Below, in pieces: positions 8,748 through 17,534 of a DNA stretch of 36,500 bases. Every line of letters begins with the position of its first letter. The first letter of the stretch is position 1. The DNA comes from Dehalococcoidia bacterium. Lineage in GTDB: Bacteria; Chloroflexota; Dehalococcoidia; Dehalococcoidales; RBG-16-60-22. Position numbers and translations under genes: made by a program. The notes under the pieces were generated by a model. It was not told the origin of the DNA, made no database searches, and saw nothing but the letters and a program-made list of their open reading frames with translations. The DNA lies in NCBI GenBank assembly GCA_004375725.1, contig SOKS01000106.1, positions 1 to 36,500 on the forward strand, read 5' to 3'.

Positions 8748-9146
8748 TTAACGCTTGGTGTACTGAGGTGCCTTGCGCGCCCGTCTGAGCCCTGGTTTCT
8801 TCCTCTCCTTCACCCGTGGGTCGCGGGTGAGTAAACCGTACTGGCGCAGGATGGACTTGAGGCTTTCATTCGACTCCACAAGAGCGCGCGCGATACCGAG
8901 AGAGATAGCTCCGCTCTGGCCGGTGATGCCGCCGCCATTCACCTTGATCATGGCATTAAATTTGCTCAGGCTTTCCGTGACCAGAAGAGGTTGCAGTATG
9001 GCGCGGCGGTGTTCCAGGCTGGGGAATAACTCTTCATAGGGCACACCATTGATGATTATAGCGCCGTTACCGGGCATTATTTTTACCTGAGCCACAGACG
9101 TCTTTCTGCGTCCGGTACCGTGAAAATAAGATTGTTTTGCTGCCAT
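8748..9146 (-). CDS. rpsI: 30S ribosomal protein S9
   Basis: Small-subunit protein of 132 aa whose C-terminal tail reaches toward the P-site tRNA. The N-terminal FHGTGRRKTSVAQV, the middle VNGGGITGQSGAI, and the basic end RVKERKKPGLRRARKAPQYTKR-type tail ending in KR are all characteristic. It lies 12 bp after rplM, its usual partner. It is the last gene of the long ribosomal run and is followed by a hairpin terminator. Confidence 0.97.
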   Translation of the reverse strand: MAAKQSYFHGTGRRKTSVAQVKIMPGNGAIIINGVPYEELFPSLEHRRAILQPLLVTESLSKFNAMIKVNGGGITGQSGAISLGIARALVESNESLKSILRQYGLLTRDPRVKERKKPGLRRARKAPQYTKR

Positions 9147-9158
9147 TTAGCTTACCCT

Positions 9159-9605
9159 CTACTCTCCTGTCTTTGACTCGGTGCTGGATGATTGGGCTAC
9201 CTGCGCGGAATGCGGGTGCGAATCACCGGGATAGACTCTGAGTTTTTTCAATATCTGGGCACCCAGTCGTGTGCGTGGCAGCATGCCCTTAACGGCATGC
9301 TCAACGACCCGTGCTGGATTGTCCTGCATCATTTTTTCCAGCGATATGCTCTTGAATCCCCCGGGATAACCGGAATGCCGGTAGTAATGCTTCTGCTTCA
9401 GCTTATTGCCCGTGACCTGTACTTTTTCGGCATTGATTACGATAACATGGTCGCCGGTATCAAGGTTGTAACTGAAAGTTGGCTTGTGTTTACCCATGAG
9501 CAGGCCGGCGGCTTCCGTGGCCAGCTTGCCCAGTGTCCTGTCTGAAGCGTCAATCACGTGCCACTTTCGCTCAATGTCTTTGATTTTGGTGGTGTAGGTT
9601 TTCAA
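9159..9605 (-). CDS. rplM: 50S ribosomal protein L13
   Basis: Early-assembling large-subunit protein, 148 aa with the start chosen here. Family features are KWHVIDASDRTLGKLAT, DTGDHVIVINAEKV, and HSGYPGG followed by the VKGMLPRTRLG segment. The frame is open to an ATG at 9653. A TTG at 9605 fits better: GGGAGGA lies just upstream, it gives the normal N-terminus, and it overlaps the truA stop as TTGA. This suggests translational coupling to truA. Confidence 0.95.
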   Translation of the reverse strand: MKTYTTKIKDIERKWHVIDASDRTLGKLATEAAGLLMGKHKPTFSYNLDTGDHVIVINAEKVQVTGNKLKQKHYYRHSGYPGGFKSISLEKMMQDNPARVVEHAVKGMLPRTRLGAQILKKLRVYPGDSHPHSAQVAQSSSTESKTGE

Positions 9606-10375
9606 TTGCGCAGTTCCTCCCAGGAATGTGGATATTTCACCCGCATCAGGCACAGCCCGTGGGCAGGAGCGGTTGGCCTCGCCAGCCCGGGCGTCCTCGC
9701 TTCTAATATACTACGAAATTCGTCAACTGTCATCTTTCCCAGCCCAACCCTGATGAGCGCCCCCATGGTATTCCGTACCTGGTGGGGCAGAAATGAGCTG
9801 GCAGTGATGCGGAAAGTAATCAGGTCGCCGTCCTTTATCACATCAGCCTGATAGACACGGCGCACCGTGCTCTTTATCCGGCTTTCCAGAGCCGTGGCGA
9901 ATGAAGCAAAATCATGCTCACCGATGAGGTGCTGACAGGCTTCATTCATCGCCGCCGTGTCCAGCGTGCCCGGAACATGATGGGCAAAGCGATGCTGGAT
10001 AGGGGAGCGGGCGGTCCGATTCAAGATAAGATAGTGGTACTCCCGGCTCACCGCATCGCGGCGGACGTTGCAAGCATCGCTTACCCTGAAGGCGTCTCTC
10101 ACGGCAATGTCTTCAGGCAGGTAGTGGTTCAGGCCACTAACAAAGGCGTGTTCGGGCAGCGATGAGACGGTGCGGCAGCTCACCACCTGCTCTCGGGCGT
10201 GAACGCCGGTGTCGGTGCGACTGGCCGCCAGCACGCGGAGCTTTTCTCCGGTCAGCTTCAGCAAGGCCGACTCAATCTCGCCCTGAACGGTGGGCTGACT
10301 GGCCTGCAGTTGCAAACCGTAGTAGTTTGTGCCGTCATATTCCATAATCAGTACCATCTTGGTGCGTTCTGCCAA
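9602..10375 (-). CDS. truA: tRNA pseudouridine(38-40) synthase TruA
   Basis: Converts uridines 38-40 of the tRNA anticodon arm to pseudouridine. At 257 aa it has the N-terminal MEYDGTNYYG strand, the catalytic aspartate D55 in AASRTDTGVHA, and the C-terminal FLPHQVRNTMGALI motif. The start is TTG at 10375 with AAGGGG upstream; an ATG at 10357 lacks a ribosome-binding site but would still keep the domain. It sits between rplQ (36 bp) and rplM (overlap), an order common in bacteria that keep truA with the alpha operon. Confidence 0.95.
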   Translation of the reverse strand: MAERTKMVLIMEYDGTNYYGLQLQASQPTVQGEIESALLKLTGEKLRVLAASRTDTGVHAREQVVSCRTVSSLPEHAFVSGLNHYLPEDIAVRDAFRVSDACNVRRDAVSREYHYLILNRTARSPIQHRFAHHVPGTLDTAAMNEACQHLIGEHDFASFATALESRIKSTVRRVYQADVIKDGDLITFRITASSFLPHQVRNTMGALIRVGLGKMTVDEFRSILEARTPGLARPTAPAHGLCLMRVKYPHSWEELRN

Positions 10376-10411
10376 GCTGACAACCCCTTATTGTCGTAAT
10401 AGTGACGGTGG

Positions 10412-10765
10412 TCACTCGACCAGTGAAAGCTGCACCATGGGTGCGCCGTCTCCAAGTCTGGGACCTATCTTAGCGATGCGAGTGTAACCACCGGGTCGCT
10501 CAGCGTATCGTGTGGACAGCTCGGAAAAAACCTTGTCCGCCACATCTTTGTCATATAGGAACGACAGTGCCTGACGAAATGAGCTCAGATCACTTACCTT
10601 GCCCAGAGTAATCATCTTTTCGGCGAGACCGCGTACTTCTTTCGCTTTGGTCTCGGTAGTAACGATTTTCTCGTATCTGAGCAGGTCGGTCACCAGGTTA
10701 CGGTACAGTGCTTTGCGGTGACTGGTCGTCCTGCCTAATTTCTTTCCCGCTACGTTATGCCTCAT
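10412..10765 (-). CDS. rplQ: 50S ribosomal protein L17
   Basis: Large-subunit protein of 117 aa near the exit tunnel. The N-terminus MRHNVAGKKLGRTTSHRKAL and the C-terminal GGYTRIAKIGPRLGD are standard. Its start codon lies inside the last codons of rpoA (11-base overlap), so it is likely coupled to RNA polymerase alpha synthesis. Confidence 0.97.
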   Translation of the reverse strand: MRHNVAGKKLGRTTSHRKALYRNLVTDLLRYEKIVTTETKAKEVRGLAEKMITLGKVSDLSSFRQALSFLYDKDVADKVFSELSTRYAERPGGYTRIAKIGPRLGDGAPMVQLSLVE

Positions 10766-11801
10766 CTTCTGTTTCTCCGGATTGCGGTTCGGTTTCTTCT
10801 GACGTGTCTATCGTCGCGTCTGCTTCTTCTGGTGACGCTTCCTCCGGCGATGTTTCTTCCTTAAGTCCAGCCGGCGGTGAGAGGGACAGCCCCAGTTCTT
10901 TCAGTTTCTCCTCTATCTCACGAAACGATTTCTGGCCGAAGTTGCGCAGCCGGAGGAGATCCTTTGACTTTTTGCTGATGAGTTCGCCAACCGTGGCAAT
11001 GCCGCCACGCCTGAGGCAGTTCATCGTCCGTACTGAGAGGTCCATCTGCTCCACAGGCAGGTTGTATTTCTCATCGGGTATGGAAAGGCGAATGAGCTGC
11101 TCTTCAGCTTTCATCTGAGATACCTTGACGTACTCAACGAACGGATTGAGCTGCTCGACCAGGATACTGGCAGCTCGGCTGATGGCATCAACCGGACTTG
11201 TCGTACCATCGGTCCACACTTCCAGAATCAGTCGCTCGTGGCTGGTATCACGCCCGGCGTGAACCGGCTCGGTGGTAAAGTTGACATTGCGTATCGGGGA
11301 GAAGATGGCGTCAACGGGTATTGTCCCCACCGGCATGCTATCATTTGACTCGGCGGTTCGGTAACCCTCGCCCAGTTCGATGTCAAACTCCACATAGAGT
11401 TTGGCGTCCGGTGAATCAAGTGTGACCAGATTGGTCTCCGGATTGGTAATTTCAAAGTCGGTCGATGGTTTGATATCTGCGGCGCAAACCTGGCCTTCAC
11501 CCTGTATATCCAGGACCATTTTGCCGGGCTGACCGGAAAGCGGCTTTATCCGCATCGCCTTGACGTTCAGTAAAAACTCGGTGACATCTTCCTTGGCGTG
11601 AGGAATGGTAGTAAATTCATGCCTGATGCCTTCAACCCTGACCTGCGTCACCGCCGCACCGGGGAGATAGCCCAGCAGTACGCGACGCAGGGCATTACCA
11701 AGAGTAACACCAAAGCCGCGCTCCACCGGCTCAGCGGTGAACCGGCCGAAGTTGTCCTCACTCTCTAAACAATCGATTTTCGGGATTACTAGACGAGACA
11801 A
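10755..11801 (-). CDS. rpoA: DNA-directed RNA polymerase subunit alpha
   Basis: Dimerising platform of RNA polymerase, 348 aa. The N-terminal domain shows ERGFGVTLGNALRRVLL (about 27-43) and IPHAKEDVTEFLLNVK. The C-terminal DNA-contacting domain spans about 250-315 and includes LSVRTMNCLRRGGIATVGEL and RNFGQKSFREIEEKL. After it comes an acidic tail of about 30 residues rich in E, S, T and D, longer than in most alpha subunits. The start is TTG at 11801 with GGAGGT upstream. The end overlaps rplQ. Confidence 0.97.
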   Translation of the reverse strand: MSRLVIPKIDCLESEDNFGRFTAEPVERGFGVTLGNALRRVLLGYLPGAAVTQVRVEGIRHEFTTIPHAKEDVTEFLLNVKAMRIKPLSGQPGKMVLDIQGEGQVCAADIKPSTDFEITNPETNLVTLDSPDAKLYVEFDIELGEGYRTAESNDSMPVGTIPVDAIFSPIRNVNFTTEPVHAGRDTSHERLILEVWTDGTTSPVDAISRAASILVEQLNPFVEYVKVSQMKAEEQLIRLSIPDEKYNLPVEQMDLSVRTMNCLRRGGIATVGELISKKSKDLLRLRNFGQKSFREIEEKLKELGLSLSPPAGLKEETSPEEASPEEADATIDTSEETEPQSGETEDEA

Positions 11802-11822
11802 AAGTCTCTACCTCCTTGCTCT

Positions 11823-12449
11823 TTATCGCGAGTAATGTTCCACAATTGTCTTGCCGTTAAACGCGGCCTCAGTATCTTCAGGTGTGGGCAGGGAAACCAT
11901 CTGTCCCACCAGCTCTTTCTTATCCAGGCTCAACCAGCCCGGCACTGTCTTGGACTCGATTGTCTGCGCGAGCTGTTTGTAATATTCCGATTTGGCACTT
12001 TCCTTCCGCCAGCCAATGGTGTCCCCTTCTTTGACCAGCGCCGAGGGGACATCAGTCCGGCGATCATTGAGCATAATATGTCCGTGGCGAACCAGCTGGC
12101 GCGCCTGACTGCGTGAGTCAGAGAAGCCGAGGCGATACACGATGTTGTCCAGCCGTCTCTCCAGCAAGGTGAGCAGGTTATCGCCGGTTACCCCCGCCTG
12201 TCTCTCCGCCTCGGCGAAGATTCTGCGGAACTGTCTCTCCAGTATACCATAGCTGTACCGGGCTTTCTGTTTCTCACGGAGCTGCATGCCGCGGTCGGAT
12301 ATTCTCTGCCGCCTGCGGAACTGCTGTCCCGGGTGTCTGGGCCGCTTCTCCACACCGCACTTGGGTGTAAAGCACCGATCGCCCTTCAGGAAGAGCTTTA
12401 CGCCGCTGCGGCGGCACATCCTACATACTGCGCCAGTGTATCTTGCCAT
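11823..12449 (-). CDS. rpsD: 30S ribosomal protein S4, zinc-binding form
   Basis: Primary 16S rRNA-binding protein, 208 aa. Four cysteines in the N-terminal region (C9, C12, C26, C31) form the zinc site of the cysteine-containing S4 type. The S4 RNA-binding domain is seen as ERRLDNIVYRLGFSDSRSQARQLVRHGHI. S4 is a known translational repressor of alpha-type operons in other bacteria; no regulatory structure was identified here. It is 12 bp after rpsK. Confidence 0.97.
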   Translation of the reverse strand: MARYTGAVCRMCRRSGVKLFLKGDRCFTPKCGVEKRPRHPGQQFRRRQRISDRGMQLREKQKARYSYGILERQFRRIFAEAERQAGVTGDNLLTLLERRLDNIVYRLGFSDSRSQARQLVRHGHIMLNDRRTDVPSALVKEGDTIGWRKESAKSEYYKQLAQTIESKTVPGWLSLDKKELVGQMVSLPTPEDTEAAFNGKTIVEHYSR

Positions 12450-12461
12450 TTTTCCTCTCTT

Positions 12462-12854
12462 CTACACTCGTCGTCTTTTTGGCGGGCGGCAGCCGTTATG
12501 GGGGATGGGGGTAACATCTTTGATGCCCGTAATGTAAAGACCTGAACTCTGCAGTGAGCGAAGAGCGGCCTCACGGCCACTGCCCGGGCCCTTCACATAG
12601 ACCTCAACCTGACGCAGGCCATGCATCATAGCCTTGCGTACCGCCTCGCGAGCTGCCATCTGAGCGGCGTAAGGTGTCCCTTTGCGGGAGCCCTTGAAAC
12701 CGGACGTACCGGAACTCCCCCATGAAATCACGTTGCCTGCAGGGTCGGTAAGGGTAATAATGGTATTATTAAAGGTGGACTGAATGTAAGCCTTCCCTGC
12801 CGGGATATTCTTCCGTTCCCGTCGCCTTGTCTTTGCTCGCTTCTTCTGTGCCAT
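12462..12854 (-). CDS. rpsK: 30S ribosomal protein S11
   Basis: Platform protein of the small subunit, 130 aa. Characteristic stretches are AYIQSTFNNTIITLTDPAGN, WGSSGTSGFKGSRKGTPYAA, VYVKGPGSGREAALRSL, and the end DVTPIPHNGCRPPKRRRV. It follows rpsM by 30 bp. Confidence 0.98.
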   Translation of the reverse strand: MAQKKRAKTRRRERKNIPAGKAYIQSTFNNTIITLTDPAGNVISWGSSGTSGFKGSRKGTPYAAQMAAREAVRKAMMHGLRQVEVYVKGPGSGREAALRSLQSSGLYITGIKDVTPIPHNGCRPPKRRRV

Positions 12855-12884
12855 AGGATAACTCCTTATCTTACCTAATGCTAA

Positions 12885-13274
12885 CTATTTCTTGGCCATG
12901 CCTCTTCTCAGGCCTCTGCCGGCTACCGTCTTGCGACTACCGCGCCGGGCGCGGGCATTGGTTCGGGTACGCTGTCCTCTCGCCGGCAGGTTGAAGCGAT
13001 GCCGGCTGCCACGGTAACTGCCGATTTCAATGAGGCGCTTGATGTTCAGCTGAATCTCGCGTCTGAGTTCACCCTCTACCCGGTATTGCTTGTCAATAAC
13101 CTCGCGGAGGCGATTGACCTCATCTTCGGTAAGCTCACTCACCTTGGTATCCGGGTTTATGTTGCTCTGGGTCAGAATCTTACGGCTCAGGTGAGGGCCA
13201 ATGCCATAAATATACTGCAGAGATACCCAGGTGTGCTTATCTCTTGGTATGTCCACTCCAGCAATTCGTGCCAT
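12885..13274 (-). CDS. rpsM: 30S ribosomal protein S13
   Basis: Head protein of the small subunit that contacts P-site tRNA and 23S rRNA, 129 aa. It starts MARIAGVDIPRDK and contains YIYGIGPHLSRKIL. The basic C-terminus has RHRFNLPARGQRTRTNARAR. Only 12 bp separate it from rpmJ. Confidence 0.98.
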   Translation of the reverse strand: MARIAGVDIPRDKHTWVSLQYIYGIGPHLSRKILTQSNINPDTKVSELTEDEVNRLREVIDKQYRVEGELRREIQLNIKRLIEIGSYRGSRHRFNLPARGQRTRTNARARRGSRKTVAGRGLRRGMAKK

Positions 13275-13286
13275 TCTGCTCTCTCC

Positions 13287-13400
13287 TTATCCTTGGCGCT
13301 GTTTATGCTTAGGGTTGGAACAGATAACCCTGACCACCCCGTGCCGTTTCACTATCTTGCACTTGTCACAGCGTACTTTAACTGATGCCTTTACTTTCAT
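13287..13400 (-). CDS. rpmJ: 50S ribosomal protein L36
   Basis: Very short gene of 37 codons. The product begins MKVKASVKVRCDKCKIVKRH and carries a zinc ribbon formed by C11, C14, C27 and H32. This is the zinc-binding L36 form. It fills the gap between infA and rpsM, its normal place in the spc/alpha region. Confidence 0.96.
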   Translation of the reverse strand: MKVKASVKVRCDKCKIVKRHGVVRVICSNPKHKQRQG

Positions 13401-13418
13401 TAGTCCCAATCTTTCATC

Positions 13419-13637
13419 TTACTTGAAGCGGTATACTATCCTGCCACGGCTGAGGTCGTAGGGTGAAAGCTCAACCAGTACCCTGTCCCCGGGCAGGACC
13501 CGGATGTAGTGCATTCGTATCTTGCCGGAGATATGGGCCAGCACGAAGTGCCCATTCGCCAGCTCGACACGAAACATCGCATTCGGTAACGCTTCCGATA
13601 CTGTTCCTTCAACTTCAATTGTCTCTTTCTTAGGCAT
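13419..13637 (-). CDS. infA: translation initiation factor IF-1
   Basis: Binds the ribosomal A site during initiation; 72 aa, the usual size. The OB-fold is evident from VEGTVSEALPNAMFRVEL, the segment HISGKIRMHYIRVLPGDRV, and the end YDLSRGRIVYRFK. Its start overlaps the end of map by 8 bases, which suggests coupled translation. Confidence 0.97.
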   Translation of the reverse strand: MPKKETIEVEGTVSEALPNAMFRVELANGHFVLAHISGKIRMHYIRVLPGDRVLVELSPYDLSRGRIVYRFK

Positions 13638-14388
13638 ATACTTCTTCGGTTAGTACCTCCGGTTGGCTGTCAGTAATGGCAATGGTATGTTCGAAGTGTG
13701 CCGAAAGGTTGCCATCAGCTGTCAGTACCGTCCACTGGTCGTCGCCAACACGGGTGCGCCAGTCGCCAATATTGACCATCGGTTCCAGGGCAAGGATCAT
13801 TCCCTTTTTCAGCACCGGGCCTGAATTGGGCGGGCCGAAATTGGGTATCTGCGGCTCTTCATGCATGTCACGGCCAATGCCATGACCCGTGTACTCCCGA
13901 ACTGCGGAATAACCTCTTGATTCGGCGTAGTTCTGTATGGCATGGGAAATATCGCCGAGCCTGGCTCCATCACGGGCGGCTTTAATCCCAGCTTCTAGAG
14001 CGCCTCTAGTAGTATCAATTAATTCTTTAGCTTTCTTACTTATCCGGCCCACGCCAACGGTTAACGCAACATCACCCTGGAAACCATCGAAAATGGCGCC
14101 GAAATCAAGAGAAACGATGTCGCCCTCGCGGAGCACTCGTTTTCCCGGTATGCCGTGCACAATCTCTTCGTTTACGGAAACGCAGAGGTTGGCCGGAAAG
14201 CCACGGTAACCCTTGAACGATGACCTGGCGCCACACTTCTCCAGCTCTTTTGCCGCTATGATGTCCAGCTCTTTTGTTTCCATTCCCGGTCTGATTTTTC
14301 CCACCATTATTTTTAATATCATCGCGACGATTTTACCGGCCCGGCGCATGGCCGCGATTTCCTTTTCAGATTTAATAATAATCGTCAT
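13630..14388 (-). CDS. map: methionine aminopeptidase, type I
   Basis: Removes the initiator methionine from nascent proteins. At 252 aa it has the five pitabread-fold metal ligands in order: D95, D106, H169 (in YTGHGIGRDMHEEP), E202 (in LALEPMV) and E233. The spacing is of the type I bacterial kind, with no type II insert and no N-terminal zinc-finger extension. It overlaps adk by four bases and infA by eight. Confidence 0.97.
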   Translation of the reverse strand: MTIIIKSEKEIAAMRRAGKIVAMILKIMVGKIRPGMETKELDIIAAKELEKCGARSSFKGYRGFPANLCVSVNEEIVHGIPGKRVLREGDIVSLDFGAIFDGFQGDVALTVGVGRISKKAKELIDTTRGALEAGIKAARDGARLGDISHAIQNYAESRGYSAVREYTGHGIGRDMHEEPQIPNFGPPNSGPVLKKGMILALEPMVNIGDWRTRVGDDQWTVLTADGNLSAHFEHTIAITDSQPEVLTEEVYA

Positions 14389-15050
14389 CGAGTGACCAGC
14401 TTCTCCTCGGGAAGAGCCGATACGATTCTTCGTGTCACCTCTTCCATGCTGCCCTCTCCGGCAACTTCTGATAGCTTACCCTGACGGCGGTAATAGTCAA
14501 TGAGCGGTGCCGTCTCGGCAAAATATACGCCAAGTCGCTTCTTAACCGTTTCCGGTTTATCATCGGGGCGCTGGTAGAGTTCACCCCCGCACTTGTCGCA
14601 TTTCCCCGCCACTTTGGGAGGGGAATTAACCATATTGTATACCGCCTGGCACTGCCGGCAGAGCCAGCGGGCGCTCAGTCTCCTTATCAGTTCTGCTTCG
14701 GCTGCCTTGATATGAATAACTTTGTCAATTGTTTTCCCCGGCTCGCTCAGGGCACTGTCCAGTGCTTCCGCCTGCGTCAGGTTGCGGGGGAAACCATCCA
14801 GGATGACCCCTTTCTCGCAATCAGGCGCCGAAAGCCGTTCCATGACCATCTGGATGGTTATCTCGTCGGGAACCAGTACCCCCCTTTCCATACAGGCCTT
14901 CGCCTGCTTTCCCAGTTCCGTTCCCTGCTCCAGCGCCTGCCGGAACAGGTCACCGGATGAAATATGGACCATATTCAATTTCCGGGCGACCATCGAGGCC
15001 TGCGTTCCTTTGCCGGCCCCGGGTGCTCCCACAAAAACTATATTATACAA
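14385..15050 (-). CDS. adk: adenylate kinase with zinc-type lid
   Basis: Equilibrates ATP + AMP with 2 ADP. It is 221 aa. The P-loop is GAPGAGKGTQ (8-17), the AMP site includes SSGDLFR and DGFPRN, and the lid carries four cysteines (C131, C134, C151, C154) of the zinc-binding long form. The start is TTG at 15050, with GGGG about 6 bases upstream; no better start is visible. It lies 9 bp after secY. Confidence 0.96.
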   Translation of the reverse strand: MYNIVFVGAPGAGKGTQASMVARKLNMVHISSGDLFRQALEQGTELGKQAKACMERGVLVPDEITIQMVMERLSAPDCEKGVILDGFPRNLTQAEALDSALSEPGKTIDKVIHIKAAEAELIRRLSARWLCRQCQAVYNMVNSPPKVAGKCDKCGGELYQRPDDKPETVKKRLGVYFAETAPLIDYYRRQGKLSEVAGEGSMEEVTRRIVSALPEEKLVTR

Positions 15051-15059
15051 CTTTTACCC

Positions 15060-16370
15060 CTATCTTATAAAGCCCTCATAGCGCCGCATCACGAGCTGCG
15101 CCTCAAGCTGCTTCATGGTGTCCAGTACTACGCCCACCATAATGAGCAGTCCCAGGCTGGAGAGCTGGATTACCTGGATATTGGTTATCTGCTTGGCGAA
15201 GAAGGGCATGATCGCCACGCAGGCAAGGAACAGGGCACCACCCCAGGTGATGCGGTTGATGACGCCATTCAGGTAGCTCTGAGTGTTCTTACCCGGCCGG
15301 ATGCCGGGAATAAACCCTCCCTGCCGCTGCAGAACTCCCGGTAAGTCCTGCTGCTGATAAATCACCATGGTGTAAAAGAAGGCAAAAGCGACTGCCATGG
15401 CAAAGTAAAACCCCCAGTAAAACAGCCCCATGGGCAGGGCAGCATTCGGGTCAAATAATCTCATAATCCAGTTGGCGAAATTGGGGTCGCTCGGGTTGGC
15501 AAAGTAGCTGGCAACGATTCCCGGGAACAGGACAATGGACATGGCAAAGATGAGTGGGATCATGCCGGCCGCGTTCACCCGGAGCGGGATGTGGGTGGTT
15601 CCGGCCTGACGGTACATGCGCCCGCTGCGGAAAACGCTCTTGGCGTACTGTACCGGAATGCGGCGGTGCGCCTCGGTGAAGATGACGATGACCATAATGG
15701 TGATAACCACGATAAGTAAGTAGGCGGACAGGCCAGCGAAGTTCTCTCTGGCCAGGAAACCCTGACCGATCATTTGCGGCAGCTGCGACACAATACCGCC
15801 AAAGATAATGATTGATATACCGTTGCCAATGCCATATTCCGTAATCAACTCACCAAGCCATACCAGAAACATGGTTCCGGCTACCATAGCCAGTACCATC
15901 GATGTCATTGATAGCGCAGCTGAGCTGGAGAGGACTCCCTCGCGCTGCAGGTAGACAAGCTGTCCGTAGCTCTGGACGGCGGCCAGCGGTACTACCAGCC
16001 AGTGGGTAATGAGATTAATCTTATTTCTTCCCGCTTCACCCTCTCGGGAAAGGGCTTGAAGGCGTGGTATCACCGGCACCAGGAGCATCATGATAATGGA
16101 CGAGGTGATGTACGGGTAAACGCCCATCGCGGCTATGCTGAGCCGTCGCATGGCACCGCCGCTGAACATGTCCAGCATACCGAGCAGGGCATTGCGTTCA
16201 AAAAGTGCCTGTAAAGCGGTCTGGTCCACTCCCGGAATGGGCACGTGGGCGATAAAGCGGAAGATGACCAGAATGCCCACGGTGATAAGGATGCGGCGCC
16301 TCAGGTCCGGCAGGCTGAAAGCATCCAGCATTGCCTGGAATAAGCGTGGCTTACTTGACCTGGCCCGCAT
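15060..16370 (-). CDS. secY: protein translocase subunit SecY
   Basis: Central channel of the Sec translocon in the cytoplasmic membrane. At 436 aa it has the usual ten hydrophobic segments. Family markers are RFIAHVPIPGVD after the first segment, DMFSGGAMRRLSIAAMGVYPYI near the plug, and GIRPGKNTQSYLNGVINRIT in the late cytosolic loop. GGAGGT precedes the ATG at 16370, which lies within the end of rplO (20-base overlap). Confidence 0.98.
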   Translation of the reverse strand: MRARSSKPRLFQAMLDAFSLPDLRRRILITVGILVIFRFIAHVPIPGVDQTALQALFERNALLGMLDMFSGGAMRRLSIAAMGVYPYITSSIIMMLLVPVIPRLQALSREGEAGRNKINLITHWLVVPLAAVQSYGQLVYLQREGVLSSSAALSMTSMVLAMVAGTMFLVWLGELITEYGIGNGISIIIFGGIVSQLPQMIGQGFLARENFAGLSAYLLIVVITIMVIVIFTEAHRRIPVQYAKSVFRSGRMYRQAGTTHIPLRVNAAGMIPLIFAMSIVLFPGIVASYFANPSDPNFANWIMRLFDPNAALPMGLFYWGFYFAMAVAFAFFYTMVIYQQQDLPGVLQRQGGFIPGIRPGKNTQSYLNGVINRITWGGALFLACVAIMPFFAKQITNIQVIQLSSLGLLIMVGVVLDTMKQLEAQLVMRRYEGFIR

Positions 16371-16815
16371 ATTCCACCTCCTCGGCTTTCCCTCCGGCAG
16401 CCTCTATCTTGGCTTTTGCCGCTGCGGAAAACTTGTTTGCCCTGACGGTAACAGCATGACCGACCTCACCAGTGGCCAGAATTTTTACCGGATGCTTTAA
16501 CGTTTTAACCAGGCCCGCCGCATGCAGCTTTTCAGGCGTAACCTCGCTGCCTTCCTCAAATATATTCAGCTTATCCACATTAACGATGCTATACTCTTTG
16601 CGAAAAATGTTGACAAAGCCGCGCTTCCGGGGCAGGCGTTTGATCAAGGGCAACTGCCCGCCCTCAAAGCCCGGACGCATCTTGTGGCCGCTGCGGGACT
16701 TCTGACCGTTCAGGCCGCGCCCGGCATAGGTGCCGTGGCCACTGGCATTACCGCGCCCCACTCTCTTTGGTGCTTTCCTGGAGCCCGGCGGTGGCGCGAT
16801 GTTATTTTGCCTCAC
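16351..16815 (-). CDS. rplO: 50S ribosomal protein L15
   Basis: Large-subunit assembly protein, 154 aa. The glycine- and arginine-rich N-terminal arm PPGSRKAPKRVGRGNASGHG and the segment GRGLNGQKSRSGHKMRPGFEGG are typical. It starts at GTG with GGAGG upstream and overlaps both rpmD (14 bases) and secY (20 bases). Confidence 0.97.
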   Translation of the reverse strand: MRQNNIAPPPGSRKAPKRVGRGNASGHGTYAGRGLNGQKSRSGHKMRPGFEGGQLPLIKRLPRKRGFVNIFRKEYSIVNVDKLNIFEEGSEVTPEKLHAAGLVKTLKHPVKILATGEVGHAVTVRANKFSAAAKAKIEAAGGKAEEVEYAGQVK

Positions 16816-16993
16816 TGGTTTCCTCCACCTTGACGAGATGTCTTACCTTATTGATCATACCCCGCAGGGACATGGAATCATCGTGAACGACACTCTGGTT
16901 CAGCCGGTGAAATCCAAGCGTGGTCAGGGTGCGCTTTTGAGATTCATTATAGCCAATGCCGCTCTTTATCCAGGTAATGCGCAGTTTAGGCAC
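16802..16993 (-). CDS. rpmD: 50S ribosomal protein L30
   Basis: Small large-subunit protein of 63 aa. The product begins PKLRITWIKSGIGYNESQ after the initiator and contains the LGFHRLNQSVVHDDSMSLRG core. The frame is open further upstream, but a GTG at 16993 with GAGGGGG about 9 bases before it gives the normal length. The chosen start overlaps the rpsE stop by 8 bases. Confidence 0.93.
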   Translation of the reverse strand: MPKLRITWIKSGIGYNESQKRTLTTLGFHRLNQSVVHDDSMSLRGMINKVRHLVKVEETSEAK

Positions 16994-17522
16994 TTGATTC
17001 CGCCCCCTCTTCAACGGCCTTTGCCTTGCGTCTGGCGACCTCTTCCTTCGGGTCCCTGAGCTGGCTGAGGCCAAGCATCGTCGCCTTGGCCACGTTAATA
17101 CGGTTGTCGCTGCCCAGGGACTTGGTCAGGATGTCCTTGATGCCACAGGCCTCAAGGACGGCACGAACACTTCCGCCGGCAATGACGCCGGTGCCCGGAG
17201 CGGCCGGTTTGAGCATCACCCTGGCGGCGCCATACTCAGCGAGAATTTCATGTGGTATGGTACCCCCGTCCATAGATACCCTAATCAGGTTCTTCTTCGC
17301 AGCGGTACCGCCTTTGTTTATCGCCGCTGGTACCTCGTTGGCTTTGCCAATGCCCAGCCCGACATGACCATTCCCGTCACCGGTGACCACCAGGGCGCTG
17401 AACCGGAGACGTTTCCCTCCCTTCATTACCTTGGCCACCCGGTTGATATACATGAGACGGTCATTCAGGACCAGGTCGGCAGCGTCTATTCGGCTAATCA
17501 TTTGATTATATTCTTCGGCCAT
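16986..17522 (-). CDS. rpsE: 30S ribosomal protein S5
   Basis: Decoding-fidelity protein of 178 aa. The double-stranded RNA-binding part includes VAKVMKGGKRLRFSALVVTGD and GHVGLGIGKANEVPAAINKG. The C-terminal part has APGTGVIAGGSVRAVLEACG followed by the SLGSDNRINVAKAT segment. It is 12 bp after rplR. Confidence 0.98.
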   Translation of the reverse strand: MAEEYNQMISRIDAADLVLNDRLMYINRVAKVMKGGKRLRFSALVVTGDGNGHVGLGIGKANEVPAAINKGGTAAKKNLIRVSMDGGTIPHEILAEYGAARVMLKPAAPGTGVIAGGSVRAVLEACGIKDILTKSLGSDNRINVAKATMLGLSQLRDPKEEVARRKAKAVEEGAESSA

Positions 17523-17534
17523 TTTAATATTCCT

